From contig NZ_MDCB01000005.1 of NCBI RefSeq assembly GCF_002939705.1, positions 173,120 through 237,119 on the forward strand: 64,000 bases of DNA. The letters are read 5' to 3'. The stretch is from Xanthomonas albilineans (GTDB lineage: Bacteria > Pseudomonadota > Gammaproteobacteria > Xanthomonadales > Xanthomonadaceae). Under the pieces are notes generated by a model, which did not search any database, was not told the origin of the DNA, and saw only the letters and a list, made by a program, of their open reading frames with translations. Shown here one piece after another: positions 41,054-50,972 of this stretch. Made by a program: the position numbers and the translations under genes. Numbering within the stretch: the first letter of the stretch is position 1; each line of letters begins with the position of its first letter.

Positions 41054-41932
41054 TCAGTCCGCCGCCTGGGGTTGCTCGCTGCGCAGCCAGTCGCGCAGGC
41101 GCCGGGCGGCGTCGCTTTCGGCGCGCGAACGCAAGCGCGTCAACCAGTACCGGCCCAGGTCGATGTGGATCGGGAACGGGCACAGCAAGCGTCCGGCGGC
41201 TAGGTCCTGGGCGAACAGACGTAGCGGCAGCAGGGCGACGCCGTGCCCCGCCGCGGCGATACTGGCCAGGGTCAGCGAGGCGTCGCAGATCGGTCCATCG
41301 GCCTGCACCTCGGCTGCGCCGGCAGCGTGCAGCCAGCGCGGCCACTCGTCCAGCCGGTAGGAGCGCAGCAGCGTTGTCCTGGCCAGGTCCGCCGGCGTGC
41401 GCAAGGCGTGTGCCAGTGCCGGGGCGCATACCGGTGCAAATGGCGCGTCCAGGATCGGTGTGGCGCATTGGCCCTGCCAGTCGCCGTCGCCGAAACGGAT
41501 CGCCAGATCCAGGCCTTCGCAGGCCAGATCGACCCGGTTGTTGTGGGTGTGTACACGCAATTCGATGTCCGGATGCGCGGTGTGGAAGGCCTCCAGGCGC
41601 GGCAGCAGCCAGCCCGCTGCGAAGGTGCCGACCACGCCCACGCGCAAGGTCTCGCGGTAGCTGCCACCGGCAAAGCGTTGCAGGGTGACGGCAATGCGGT
41701 CGAACGCTTCGGTCAGGACGGGGTGCAGGCGTTGCCCTTCTTCGGTCAGTGCCACGCCGCGAGGCAGGCGCTGGAACAGGACCAAGCCCAGGCGGGCTTC
41801 CAAGTGCTTGATCTGATGGCTCAGCGCGGCTTGGGTCACGCACAGTTCGGCCGCCGCGCGGGTCAGATTTTGGTGCCGCGCGGCGGCTTCGAAGGCGCGC
41901 AGGGCGTTCAACGGCAGATGTGGACGACTCAT
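41054..41932 (-). CDS. ampR: LysR-type regulator AmpR
   Basis: A 292-residue LysR-family protein. The helix-turn-helix is at about 20-60 (RHQNLTRAAAELCVTQAALS, then HQIKHLEARLG), followed by an effector domain. LPLNALRAFEAAARHQNLTRA is the AmpR/GcvA-group N-terminus. It is divergent from a class A beta-lactamase gene, the textbook ampR-bla layout also described in Xanthomonas. It is expected to repress or activate bla according to the UDP-MurNAc-pentapeptide/anhydro-muropeptide balance (family knowledge). Confidence 0.93.
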   Translation of the reverse strand: MSRPHLPLNALRAFEAAARHQNLTRAAAELCVTQAALSHQIKHLEARLGLVLFQRLPRGVALTEEGQRLHPVLTEAFDRIAVTLQRFAGGSYRETLRVGVVGTFAAGWLLPRLEAFHTAHPDIELRVHTHNNRVDLACEGLDLAIRFGDGDWQGQCATPILDAPFAPVCAPALAHALRTPADLARTTLLRSYRLDEWPRWLHAAGAAEVQADGPICDASLTLASIAAAGHGVALLPLRLFAQDLAAGRLLCPFPIHIDLGRYWLTRLRSRAESDAARRLRDWLRSEQPQAAD

Positions 41933-42030
41933 CGCAAACGATCAATATTCCTCATCAGAGCGATTGAATAACCTCGCTGGTGGGCTTCGGTCAAGACGCC
42001 CATCATCCTGGCTCCTGACGGAGGTGGACG
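41933..42030. promoter_or_regulatory. ampR-bla divergent control region
   Basis: The 98-bp spacer contains an interrupted palindrome, TCAAT at 41942-41946 and ATTGA at 41963-41967, the kind of spaced inverted repeat that LysR proteins bind. GGAGG lies about 5 bp before the bla start. Core promoter elements were not clear by eye. Confidence 0.45.
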
Positions 42031-42921
42031 ATGCTGACGAGACGACGGTTCTTGCAAGGTGTGGGCGTGGGCGCAAGCGCGCTGGCGTTGGCCGCAGTGC
42101 AGGCGAAACCGCTTTCAAACAAGACGCTGGCGCTGCAACAGCGGCTGGCCGAGATCGAGCGCCGCAGCGGTGGCCGGTTGGGTATCTATCTGCTCGATAG
42201 CGGCACCGGCCAGCGCATCGGTCGGCGTGAGCAGGAGCGTTTCCCGTTATGCAGCACCTTCAAATTTGTTTTGGTTGTGGCGGTGTTGCAGCGGGTCGAT
42301 CGTGGCGAGATCGGGCTGGATCAGCAGGTGCGGGTCCGCGCAGCGGACGTGGTGTCCTACGCGCCGGTGACCAAGCCGCATGTCGGCGGCACGCTCAGCG
42401 TCGATGCGCTGTGCCGGGCTGCCATGATCTTCAGCGATGGCGGGGCGGCCAATCTGTTGTTGCGCTTGGTCGGCGATCCGCCGGGGCTGACCCGCTTTCT
42501 GCGCGCGCATGGCGACACCCAGACCCGTTCCGATCGCAACGAGCCGTCGATGAACGCCTTCGCCTTGGACGACCCGCGCGACACCACCACGCCTGCGGCG
42601 ATGGCGAGCACCATGCGCACGTTGCTGTTGGGCGATGTGTTGCAGCCGGCCTCGCGCCAGCGCCTGATCGATTGGATGATCGACAATCGCACCGGCGACG
42701 ACTGTTTACGCGCGGGCTTGCCGGCGGGCTGGAGGATCGGCGACAAGACGGGCAACAACGGCACCGACAGCCGTAACGACATCGCCATCGTGTGGCCGCC
42801 GGGCAGGTCGGCTCCCTTGTTGCTGACCGCCTATCTGAACATGGCGACGGTCGACAGTGATGCACGCGACGCGGCGCTGAAAGCAGTGGCGCAAGCGGTA
42901 GTGGCGTGGTGGCCGGGGTGA
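42031..42921 (+). CDS. bla: Class A beta-lactamase with Tat-type signal
   Basis: A 296-residue enzyme. The leader MLTRRRFLQGVGVGASALAL carries a twin-arginine motif. Active-site motifs are CSTFK (S75, K78; Ambler S70/K73), SDG at 135-137 (Ambler 130-132, where SDN is usual), EPSMN (E171; Ambler E166, with N170), and KTG at 239-241. It is a serine hydrolase of penicillins/cephalosporins in the periplasm, paired with ampR. Cys at Ambler 69 and Gly at 132 are notable. It resembles Xanthomonas and Stenotrophomonas L2-like enzymes. Confidence 0.95.
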   Translation: MLTRRRFLQGVGVGASALALAAVQAKPLSNKTLALQQRLAEIERRSGGRLGIYLLDSGTGQRIGRREQERFPLCSTFKFVLVVAVLQRVDRGEIGLDQQVRVRAADVVSYAPVTKPHVGGTLSVDALCRAAMIFSDGGAANLLLRLVGDPPGLTRFLRAHGDTQTRSDRNEPSMNAFALDDPRDTTTPAAMASTMRTLLLGDVLQPASRQRLIDWMIDNRTGDDCLRAGLPAGWRIGDKTGNNGTDSRNDIAIVWPPGRSAPLLLTAYLNMATVDSDARDAALKAVAQAVVAWWPG

Positions 42922-43042
42922 TCCGTGCGCGGTGGCAGTCAGCCCATTGGCGAGGTAGGCGCGGTTTGAATCGGCAGGCATCAATTGGCAGGCATCGAAA
43001 TCAGCTTCGATCGCGTCAGCCAACAGGCCATGACCCTTGGAA

Positions 43043-45195
43043 TCAGCCCGGTTGCTTGCTCACCTCGGACTGGTACAGCCGCGCCGGACCGCCGAGCGCC
43101 GGATCGGTATGGCCCGCTCGTCCGCTCTCCACGCGCCCCGCCAGTCGTTGCGCGCTGTCGTCGGGGTGCAGCAGCCACAGGTCGTACCAGCCGGCGCTCG
43201 GTGCCGCTGGCCAGTGCCGCTCGACGGTTTGTCCGGGGGCCAGTTCCAGTTCCAACGCTGGCATTGCGTCGGCGTAGGCGCCGGGGCGCACGCGAATGCG
43301 TTGCGGGCGCGCCGCCGTGGAATGCAGGCGCAGGCGCAGCGTGTCGGCCGTGGGCGTAGCGGCTTCTACCTCGGCGATCAATGCCGGTGTGGGGAGTGTG
43401 CCGCGATAATGCCGATGGAAGCCGTTGGCGCCGAGCAGCCACAGATCGTAGTGGCCGTCGTGGAGTGTCCAAGTGCCTTCCATGGTGGCGTCGCGGCCAA
43501 GCGTGTAACGCCGTGGAATCGCGTCCAGGGCATGGCGGTCGTACACGTGCAGCACGGTCGCCGCGCCGCTGTTGCGCATGCGCAGCCGCACCGTGCCGTG
43601 TGCGGCGTCGGCTTGCAACTGCACATCGGGGCGATATGGCACGGCACGCGCGCGACGCACGCCGAAGGACTGACGTGGCGGCTGTATCTGCGTTGGCGTC
43701 GGCGGTAGTGCGTGCTCGCGCAACGTCGCCGCGCGTGCCGCCGCGGCACGCACGTCGGGAAGGTTGGCGATGAACGGGCGCGTGTCGGCCTGGCGGAAAT
43801 CGAAGGCATCGACCAGGTCGCCGCACACGGCGCGGCGCCATGGCGTCAGCCCGTGGGCGACAACGCCGAAGCGGCGTTCCAGCAGGCGCAGTACCGAGGT
43901 GTGGTCGTAGACCTGCGAGTCGACCCAGCCGCCGCGGCTCCACGGCGAGATCACGTACAGCGGCACGCGCGGACCCAGGCCATAGGGACGGCCGCGCAGT
44001 TCCGGTAGATCGACCTTGTCTTCGCCGGGTGCAGGATGCAGATGGTATTCGCCATGGGTGTCCACGCTGGATGCGCCGGCCCAGCCGCCGGCCGCGGACG
44101 GGTCGGGCGAGGGCGGTGCGGGCGGCGGGACGTGGTCGAAGAAACCGTCGTTTTCGTCGAACATCAGCAGCAGTGCGGTGCGTGACCAGACGTTTGGTGC
44201 GGCGGTGAGCGCATCGAGCACGCGCGCGGTGTAGGCCGCGCCCTGCGCGGGGCTGGAGGGTTCGGGATGTTCGCTGCCGGCGGCGTCGGCGATGATGAAG
44301 CTGACCGACGGCAGGCGCGCGGCCAGCACGTCCTCGCGCAACTGTGTCAGGGTACGCGTGCCGACGCCGCGTGCGCGCAATTGCGGATCGTGCCCGGGGG
44401 CGCCGCGCCGCGCCACGCCGCGCGAAACGCTGCGAATCCGGCCAGCGGGTTGTCGGTGAAGTTGTCGGCCATGTCCTGGTAGATCTGCCAGGACACGCCA
44501 GCCTGCTGCAGCGCCTGGACGTAGCTGTGCCAGCGGTAGTCGTTGGGATCACCGCCCAGTTCCGGGAAATTGTCGTGCGAGTTGGCGATCACCGGCCCGC
44601 CAGCGCGTGCGTGCGGATCGTTCTGCCCGGTCCACAGGAACACGCGGTTCGGGTTGGTGCCGGCCTGGATCGCGCAGTGGTAGGCGTCGCACACGGTGAA
44701 GGTGTCGGCCAGTGCGAATTGGAACGGAAGGTCGGCGCGCTCGTAGTGCGCCAGCGCGTGGTCGCGTTTTGCCGCTGGCCACCGGCCCATGCGCCCGTGG
44801 TCCCAGGCCTGTTGCGCGTTGGGCCAGGTATGCGGCGTCCCTTGTACGCGCATGGTGGCGAAGTCGTGCGCGGTGTGCAGGGGGAATGGCGCCAACAGGC
44901 GGCTGCCGTCTGCGCTGGGTTGTAGCCATACGCTGCGCGGTGGCGTTCCCGGCAATGGCGGTGCGGGAATCGGGAAGCGGTCGCCGAAGCCGCGCACGCC
45001 GGCCAGGCTGCCGAAGTAGTGGTCGAAGGCGCGGTTCTCCTGCATCAGGATCACCACGTGCTGCAGGTCGTTCAGGCTGCCGCTGCGCACGTCCGGGGCG
45101 ATCGCGGCGGCGCGCGCGATGCTCGGTGGCAGCAGGCTGGCGGTGCTGGCGGCAAGGCCGGCGCGGAGCAGGCGGCGGCGGGTGAGGTCGGTCAT
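43043..45195 (-). pseudogene. Phosphocholine-specific phospholipase C, frameshifted
   Basis: Two adjoining minus-strand frames make up one PlcN/PlcH-type protein. The N-terminal part starts at 45195 with a Tat leader (TDLTRRRLLRAGLAA), continues with LQHVVILMQENRAFDHYFGS and RVFLWTGQNDPHARAGGPVI, and reaches NPLAGFAAFRAAWRG near 44410. The C-terminal part continues in another frame: PGHDPQLRARGVGTRTLTQL, LLLMFDENDGFFDHVPPPAP, and the two C-terminal DUF756-type domains. The frame changes at a C5 run (plus-strand G5 at 44396-44400); one added base would restore a protein of about 717 residues. It is a pseudogene, a programmed slip or a sequencing error. Confidence 0.85.
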
Positions 45196-45619
45196 GGCGT
45201 GCATGAAACGAAAGCGGCGCCGACCATGATAGGTCGCCGCTGCGAGATTGGCATGTGGCCGGCGATACATCGGTGAAAGATCGTCTATGAAGATATGAAG
45301 GTTGATCCGATGCGACACGGCGGCGCGATGAAGGTGCTGTCCACGCTGTCCAAGCCGGTGCGATGGCGCATGTCGGTTTGGTGACCGGCCCGTAGATTTG
45401 CTCTGGATTCTTTGGTGCGGTGTGGCGCAACGATGGCAAGGCAAAAGTGCGCTGTTGTGTGTTTGCCGTTGACCCAGGCTTGCGCTGTATGCCGCGATGG
45501 TGCGGCGTGATGGCACGGACACGGATGAAGCGTCATCATCGCCATTGCCGTCGGAAACCAATCCGCGACATCCTCCTCGCCTAGCGCGACCACGCATGCG
45601 CGACAGAACGGACTGCTCG
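45196..45619. other. Intergenic region without a recognisable gene
   Basis: This 424-bp gap separates the divergent phospholipase and antiporter genes. Small frames cross it on both strands but none has an RBS and a convincing protein. It should contain both promoters; none was clear enough to place. Confidence 0.6.
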
Positions 45620-46891
45620 ATGTCTCACGAACTGATCTATTTGCTGTTGATCTTCGCTTTGCTGGTCATTCCGCGCGCGCTACAGCGTTTCGCGATGCCA
45701 GCGCCGTTGAGCTGCCTGTTGTTCGGCATCGTGGCGATGCTGGCGATGGGGGCCAAGGCGCACGACCAGGTGGTGAGTCTGCTGGCGACCCTCGGGATTT
45801 CTTCGCTGTTCCTGTTCGCGGGCCTGGAGGTGGAGTTGAAGGCCTTGCGTCGCGGATTGTGGCCGTTATTGCTGCATCTGCTGGTACGCGGCGGCACCTT
45901 GTTCGGGACTGGCTGGTTGGCTTGGCGCTATGCCGGGCTGCCGTGGCAGGCTGCGGGTCTGCTGGCCCTGGCACTGCTGACGCCGTCCACGGGGTTCATC
46001 ATCGATTCGCTGGGGAGGCTTGGGCTCGATGAGGAGGAGCGGTTCTGGGTCACCAGCAAGGCCATCGCCGGCGAATTGCTGGCGTTGGCGGCCCTGTTCG
46101 CGATCCTGCAGGCCAGCGATCCGTGGCGGATGGGACTTTCCAGTCTGGCGCTGGCGGCGATGTTGATCGGTCTGCCATTGCTGTTCGTGGGGCTGGGGCG
46201 TTGGGTCGCGCCACAGGCGCCGGGATCGGAATTTTCGCTGCTGGTGATGGTCGGTCTGATCGCGGCCTATATCACCTATTCGCTGGGCGTGTACTATCTG
46301 GTCGGTGCGTTTATCGCGGGATTGGTGGCGCGCCTGTTGCGCCAGCGCATGCCGTTGCTGGCCTCCGACGAGAACCTGCACGCGGTCCGGCTATTCGCTT
46401 CGTTCTTCGTGCCGTTCTATTTTTTCAACGCCGGCACCAAGGTGCCGAGCGGGGCGCTGAGCCTGCACGCGCTGGGGCTGGGACTGGCATTGACCGCCTG
46501 CGTATTGCCGCTGCGCATCGGCATGGTCTGGTTGCAGCGCCGGATGCTGTTCGGCGAGGATGCGCGCAGTAGTCTGCGGGTCTCGTTGGCGCTGGCGCCG
46601 ACGCTGATCTTCACCCTGGTGCTGGCTGGTATTTTGCGCGATCGCTTCGTTATCGCCGAGGCGCTGTTCGGTGCGCTGCTGTTGTATGCGGCGTTGAGCA
46701 CGTTGTTGCCTGCGCTGTTGTTGCGCATGCCCTTCGATGTGACGTTGGTCGAGGCCACGCCCGCCCCCGCAGCGCCTGGGCATGTCAACGTCGCGCCCGC
46801 GCCCGGACAGACGCAGTCTGTCACCCCGGCCGCGCCATCGACGATCGCAGCGGCCACGCCGTTGGCGACTCCGGAATCGCCGCCGCGATAG
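45620..46891 (+). CDS. CPA2-type cation:proton antiporter
   Basis: A 423-residue, roughly 12-TM protein of the KefB/KefC Na+/H+ exchanger domain type (FAGLEVELKALRRGLWPLLL, then LALLTPSTGFIIDSLGRLGL and YYLVGAFIAGLVARLLRQRM). It lacks the cytoplasmic RCK/TrkA-N domain of KefB/C, ending instead in a Pro/Ala/Thr-rich tail. Ion specificity is unknown. The start at 45620 removes an unlikely charged leader. Confidence 0.87.
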   Translation: MSHELIYLLLIFALLVIPRALQRFAMPAPLSCLLFGIVAMLAMGAKAHDQVVSLLATLGISSLFLFAGLEVELKALRRGLWPLLLHLLVRGGTLFGTGWLAWRYAGLPWQAAGLLALALLTPSTGFIIDSLGRLGLDEEERFWVTSKAIAGELLALAALFAILQASDPWRMGLSSLALAAMLIGLPLLFVGLGRWVAPQAPGSEFSLLVMVGLIAAYITYSLGVYYLVGAFIAGLVARLLRQRMPLLASDENLHAVRLFASFFVPFYFFNAGTKVPSGALSLHALGLGLALTACVLPLRIGMVWLQRRMLFGEDARSSLRVSLALAPTLIFTLVLAGILRDRFVIAEALFGALLLYAALSTLLPALLLRMPFDVTLVEATPAPAAPGHVNVAPAPGQTQSVTPAAPSTIAAATPLATPESPPR

Positions 46892-46981
46892 TCGTAACCG
46901 GGCTCCATCTGAACCCCGTGCTTGAAAGCGAGCGGTTGGCCCTCATATTTGCCTTCCCGTTCCTGTTGCGTTTTTGCCGCC

Positions 46982-47311
46982 ATGCCGATTTATGCGTTCC
47001 AATGTGCTGCGTGCGGTCACACTTTCGATCGTCTGCAGAAGTTGTCCGATCCTGATCCGGAAGTCTGTCCGGCCTGCGCCGCATCTGCGGTTAAACGTCA
47101 GCTCACCGCCCCGGCGTTTCGCTTGTCTGGCAGTGGCTGGTACGAGACCGATTTCAAGAAGGACGGCGAAAAGAAGCGCAATCTGGTCGGATCCGAGAGC
47201 GGTGGCGAGACGAAGCCCGCAGCGGCCTCCGAGGCCGCGCCTAAGCCAGCGGCTGCGGCGTCGAGCCCAGCGTCGGCACCTGCGGCTCCGGCCAAACCGG
47301 CGGCGCCCTAG
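46982..47311 (+). CDS. FmdB-family zinc-ribbon protein
   Basis: A 109-residue protein. It begins MPIYAFQCAACGHTFDRLQK with a CxxC...CPAC four-cysteine zinc ribbon (C8, C11 and CPACAASAVKRQ), then a low-complexity Ala/Pro/Lys tail. FmdB proteins are small putative regulators. In many proteobacteria this gene precedes aspS, as here (aspS begins 187 bp downstream), so it is likely a conserved operon. Confidence 0.88.
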   Translation: MPIYAFQCAACGHTFDRLQKLSDPDPEVCPACAASAVKRQLTAPAFRLSGSGWYETDFKKDGEKKRNLVGSESGGETKPAAASEAAPKPAAAASSPASAPAAPAKPAAP

Positions 47312-47497
47312 GACGCCGCAGCGTTTCGCCAGGCGGTTGTCAGCCAAACGTAGCGTGGGTGTGACACTGCTGACGACCTGTGCTTCTTACCAAGGCCGGC
47401 TGCGCCAACGGCGATTTGCCCGGGCCGGCGCGGCACCGCAGAATATCCGGCTTGCCGGTGCCTTCTGCGCTGGTCGCCCCCTTGCTTGGAGCTTGCG

Positions 47498-49249
47498 ATG
47501 CGTACCCACTTTTGCGGCCTGGTCGATGAGACGCTGATCGGCCAAACCGTCACCCTGGCCGGCTGGACCGATGTCGCGCGTAATCTCGGCGGTGTGTGTT
47601 TCATCGATCTGCGCGATCACGAGGGCATCGTCCAAATCATGGTGGAGCCGGAGAACGCCGAGGTGTTCAAGGTCGCCGCCAGTCTGGGCTACGAGGATGT
47701 CCTGCAGGTCGAGGGCGTGGTGCGTGCTCGCCACGCGGTCAACGACAAGCTGCGCAGCGGCAAGGTCGAAGTGATCGCTAGCGCCATCAGCGTACTCAAT
47801 AAAGCCGCGCCGCTACCGTTCCACGCACATGAAAATCCGGGCGAAGAGACCCGGTTGAAGTACCGTTATCTCGACCTGCGCCGCCCGGAGATGCAGCGCA
47901 TGCAGCGCACCCGTATCAAGCTGGTGCAGGCGCTGCGCCGCTACCTTGATGAGCGCGGATTCCAAGACATTGAGACGCCGATTCTGACCAAGGCCACCCC
48001 GGAAGGCGCGCGCGACTTTCTGGTTCCGGCACGCATGCACCCAGGCGAGTTCTACGCCTTGCCGCAGTCGCCGCAGTTGTTCAAGCAGATTCTGATGGTG
48101 GCTGGCTTCGATCGTTATTACCAGATCGCGCGCTGCTTCCGCGACGAGGCGCTGCGCGCCGACCGTCAGCTCGAATTCACTCAGCTCGATATGGAGTTCG
48201 CCTTCGTGCGCGAGCGTGACGTGCAGGACTTCGTGGAGGCGATGGTCCGCACTATCTTCAAGGACGTCGTCGATGTCGAACTGGATGCCGGCTTCCCGCG
48301 CATGACCTGGGCCGAGGCGATGCGCCGTTACGGCTCGGACAAGCCGGACTTGCGCATCGACCTTGAGCTGGTGGACGTCGCCGAACAGGTCAAGGCCTGC
48401 GATTTCGCGGCGTTTTCCAGCGCGGCCAACGATCCCGATGGCCGCGTCGCCGCGTTGCGGATTCCGCGCGGTGCCAGCCTGTCGCGCAAGCAGATCGACG
48501 AGTACGCCGCGCATGCCGCCAAGTACGGTGCCAAGGGCCTGGCCTACGTCAAGATCGCCGACAGTGGCGAGATCAGTTCGCCGATCCAGAAGTTCTTCGA
48601 CGAGGCCGCGTTCGCCGTGCTGCTTGCCCATGTCGGTGCCGGCCGCGGCGACATCGTGTTCTTCGGCGCTGGTGCCTACACCAAGGTGTCCGATTTCATG
48701 GGGGCATTGCGGCTGAAGGCTGGCAAGGACTTTGGCCTGATCGCCGTGGGCTGGCGTCCGCTGTGGGTCACCGATTTTCCGATGTTCGAATGGGACGAGG
48801 AGGCGCAGCGCTACGTGGCCCTGCATCACCCCTTCACCGCGCCAGCGGTGGACGATATCGCCACGTTGCGCGCACATGCCAAGACCGCAGTGTCGCGTGG
48901 CTACGACATGGTGCTCAACGGCAACGAAATCGGCGGCGGTTCGATCCGCATCCATCGTCCCGACATGCAGAGCGCGGTGTTCGAATTGCTGGGCATCGGC
49001 GCCGAGGAGGCGCGGGCCAAGTTCGGCTTCCTGCTCGATGCGTTGAACTACGGCGCGCCACCGCACGGTGGCATTGCCTTCGGCATCGACCGTATCGCGG
49101 CATTGATGGCCGGTACCGAGTCGATTCGCGACGTGATTCCGTTCCCCAAGACCACCGGCGCGCAGGATCTGATGACCGATGCGCCGTCGCCGATCGCCGA
49201 CACCCAGTTGGCCGAGGTGCACGTGCAGGTGCGGCCGCGCGCGCTGTAG
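47498..49249 (+). CDS. aspS: Aspartyl-tRNA synthetase
   Basis: A 583-residue class II aminoacyl-tRNA synthetase. The N-terminal OB-fold anticodon-binding domain ([20 protein letters not shown]) is followed by the catalytic core with motif 2 [20 protein letters not shown], the bacterial GAD insertion domain and motif 3 [15 protein letters not shown]. This is the full bacterial length. It charges tRNA-Asp. Upstream in-frame ATG at 47486 is less likely because family members start at MRTHFCG. Confidence 0.97.
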   Translation: MRTHFCGLVDETLIGQTVTLAGWTDVARNLGGVCFIDLRDHEGIVQIMVEPENAEVFKVAASLGYEDVLQVEGVVRARHAVNDKLRSGKVEVIASAISVLNKAAPLPFHAHENPGEETRLKYRYLDLRRPEMQRMQRTRIKLVQALRRYLDERGFQDIETPILTKATPEGARDFLVPARMHPGEFYALPQSPQLFKQILMVAGFDRYYQIARCFRDEALRADRQLEFTQLDMEFAFVRERDVQDFVEAMVRTIFKDVVDVELDAGFPRMTWAEAMRRYGSDKPDLRIDLELVDVAEQVKACDFAAFSSAANDPDGRVAALRIPRGASLSRKQIDEYAAHAAKYGAKGLAYVKIADSGEISSPIQKFFDEAAFAVLLAHVGAGRGDIVFFGAGAYTKVSDFMGALRLKAGKDFGLIAVGWRPLWVTDFPMFEWDEEAQRYVALHHPFTAPAVDDIATLRAHAKTAVSRGYDMVLNGNEIGGGSIRIHRPDMQSAVFELLGIGAEEARAKFGFLLDALNYGAPPHGGIAFGIDRIAALMAGTESIRDVIPFPKTTGAQDLMTDAPSPIADTQLAEVHVQVRPRAL

Positions 49250-49290
49250 TTTTCTTTATCCATCCACCCGCCTTAGCGAAAGAGAGTCAC

Positions 49291-49593
49291 ATGAGCGAGA
49301 ACGCATTCAACTTGGAGTGGGAAACCCTCGGCAATGAGGGTGCAGTGGATGCCATCGTCACCCAGCGCGCGCGCGTATTCGGCGGATGGCTGGTGCGAGT
49401 GGGTAACGGTGCTAATGCGCCGCTGGCCTTCGTAGAGGACCCGGAGGGCCGCTGGGACGGCGAGGACTTCGGCGAAGACGATTACGAATACGAGGAAGAT
49501 GAAGACGAAGAGGAGGAATACGACGAGGACGAAGAGGGCGAGGAAGAGGAAGGAGGGGACGAGGCCTCCGACGCAGAACACGCGGCGCGCTGA
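49291..49593 (+). CDS. Small protein with a long acidic tail
   Basis: A 100-residue protein with a GAAAGAGAG SD. The first 55 or so residues (NLEWETLGNEGAVDAIVTQR, ARVFGGWLVRVG) form a folded segment. After it comes a tail made almost only of Glu, Asp, Gly and Tyr, from about residue 58 to 90. The pattern is seen in hypothetical proteins of Xanthomonadaceae. The function is unknown; the tail could mimic nucleic acid or bind basic partners (inference). Confidence 0.75.
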   Translation: MSENAFNLEWETLGNEGAVDAIVTQRARVFGGWLVRVGNGANAPLAFVEDPEGRWDGEDFGEDDYEYEEDEDEEEEYDEDEEGEEEEGGDEASDAEHAAR

Positions 49594-49596
49594 GCG

Positions 49597-50115
49597 GTGC
49601 AGATCCGCCGCGCCAGGCTCGACGATGCCGAGGCGGTGACGCGAATCGCGACGACGACCTTCAGCGAAACCTTCGGTCATCTCTATCCCGAATCGGAACT
49701 GCGCGCCTTTCTGACCGAGGCTTATTCGCTCGCACGTGCGCAGCTTGTGTTGACGCATCCGGACTATGCGCTCTGGTTGGTCGAGCACGATGGCGCGGTG
49801 ATCGGGCATGCCGCCGCCGGCCCCTGCGGGTTGCCGCATGCGCAGGTACGCCCCGGCGACGGCGAACTGAAGCGGCTGTACCTGCTACGCGCCTACCAGA
49901 ACAGCGGTTGGGGCAGTCGTCTGTTAGAGACCGCACTGACTTGGCTGGAGCGCGACGGCCCGCGCACGCTGTGGGTGGGCGTGTGGTCGGAGAATCTCGG
50001 TGCGCAGCGCTTCTATGCGCGCTACGGTTTCGAGAAGGTCGGGACTTACGAATTCCCGGTGGGGCAGGTCCGCGACCTGGAATTCATCCTGCGCCGGCCG
50101 TCGCCGCCTAGCTAG
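49597..50115 (+). CDS. GNAT-family N-acetyltransferase
   Basis: A 172-residue protein from a GTG start 3 bp after the acidic-tail gene. It has the GNAT fold: MQIRRARLDDAEAVTRIATT at the start, KRLYLLRAYQNSGWGSRLLE with the acetyl-CoA pyrophosphate loop (Q-N-S-G-W-G-S variant of Q/RxxGxG/A), and LWVGVWSENLGAQRFYARYG FEKVG toward the end. The substrate is unknown. Confidence 0.88.
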   Translation: MQIRRARLDDAEAVTRIATTTFSETFGHLYPESELRAFLTEAYSLARAQLVLTHPDYALWLVEHDGAVIGHAAAGPCGLPHAQVRPGDGELKRLYLLRAYQNSGWGSRLLETALTWLERDGPRTLWVGVWSENLGAQRFYARYGFEKVGTYEFPVGQVRDLEFILRRPSPPS

Positions 50116-50260
50116 TCGATGCTCATGAAGTGGTTATGGAATGAAGGTAGCGCTGGGCGTGTGCGGCCGATCGTCCCGGGTCAGGCGATGCCTCGCGACC
50201 TGCGCCAGGATCGGTGCGGCGGTTTTCTAGGCGATAGCTATTGCCGCGTCGGCGTTACCG

Positions 50261-50893
50261 GTGGCTGAGAGCATGCGTGCGCAGGTGCTGTTGCTGCATG
50301 GGATCTGGAATGCGCCGCCATACCTGCTGCCATTGGCGCTGCGGCTGCGTCGGCAGGGATTCCATGTGACCAGTTTCGGCTATTCGACGGTCTTCGGCGG
50401 CGTCGATACGGCGTTCCTGCGGCTACACGCGCGCATCGAGCGTCTAGCCGCATCGGGGCCGGTGGCCCTGGTCGGGCACAGCCTGGGTGGCCTGATCGTA
50501 CTGCATGCCTTGCGCCAAGCGCCTTCGCTGCCAGTGACCCGGGTAGTGTGTCTTGGCAGCCCATTGGCAGGCAGTGCCGTCGCCCATGCCCTGGTGTATC
50601 GCGGCCTTGGTATGGTGTTGGGGCGCAGCGCCGGGTTACTGCAGCAGGGACTACGTGGTTGGGATGGCGCAGCGCAGGTCGGGGCGATCGCTGGAACGCT
50701 GCCGCGTGGGCTGGGTAAGCACTTCGTCGCAATGGACCGGCTTTCCGACGGTACCGTGGCCCTCGCCGAGACCTGGGTGCCGGGGCTCAGCGACCATTGC
50801 CAGGTCCGGGCCAGCCATAGCGGACTGCTGTTCTCTGCGCAGGCGGCGCGTCAGGTTGTGGCGTTCCTGCGCGACGGGCGCTTTTCCGCATGA
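50261..50893 (+). CDS. Alpha/beta-hydrolase, lipase-like
   Basis: A 210-residue protein with [20 protein letters not shown] (oxyanion loop) and the nucleophile elbow [14 protein letters not shown]. Later residues [20 protein letters not shown] and [15 protein letters not shown] provide a plausible acid and catalytic His. It resembles short PGAP1/DUF676-type esterases. It may start at GTG 50261 or ATG 50273; neither has an RBS. Confidence 0.8.
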   Translation: MAESMRAQVLLLHGIWNAPPYLLPLALRLRRQGFHVTSFGYSTVFGGVDTAFLRLHARIERLAASGPVALVGHSLGGLIVLHALRQAPSLPVTRVVCLGSPLAGSAVAHALVYRGLGMVLGRSAGLLQQGLRGWDGAAQVGAIAGTLPRGLGKHFVAMDRLSDGTVALAETWVPGLSDHCQVRASHSGLLFSAQAARQVVAFLRDGRFSA

Positions 50894-50972
50894 GTGGCGT
50901 CCATCTAATGGGGCGCGGCAGCGCAATCGAGTAACATCCGCCGCTTGTCCTTACAGATGTCCGGAACGCCCC

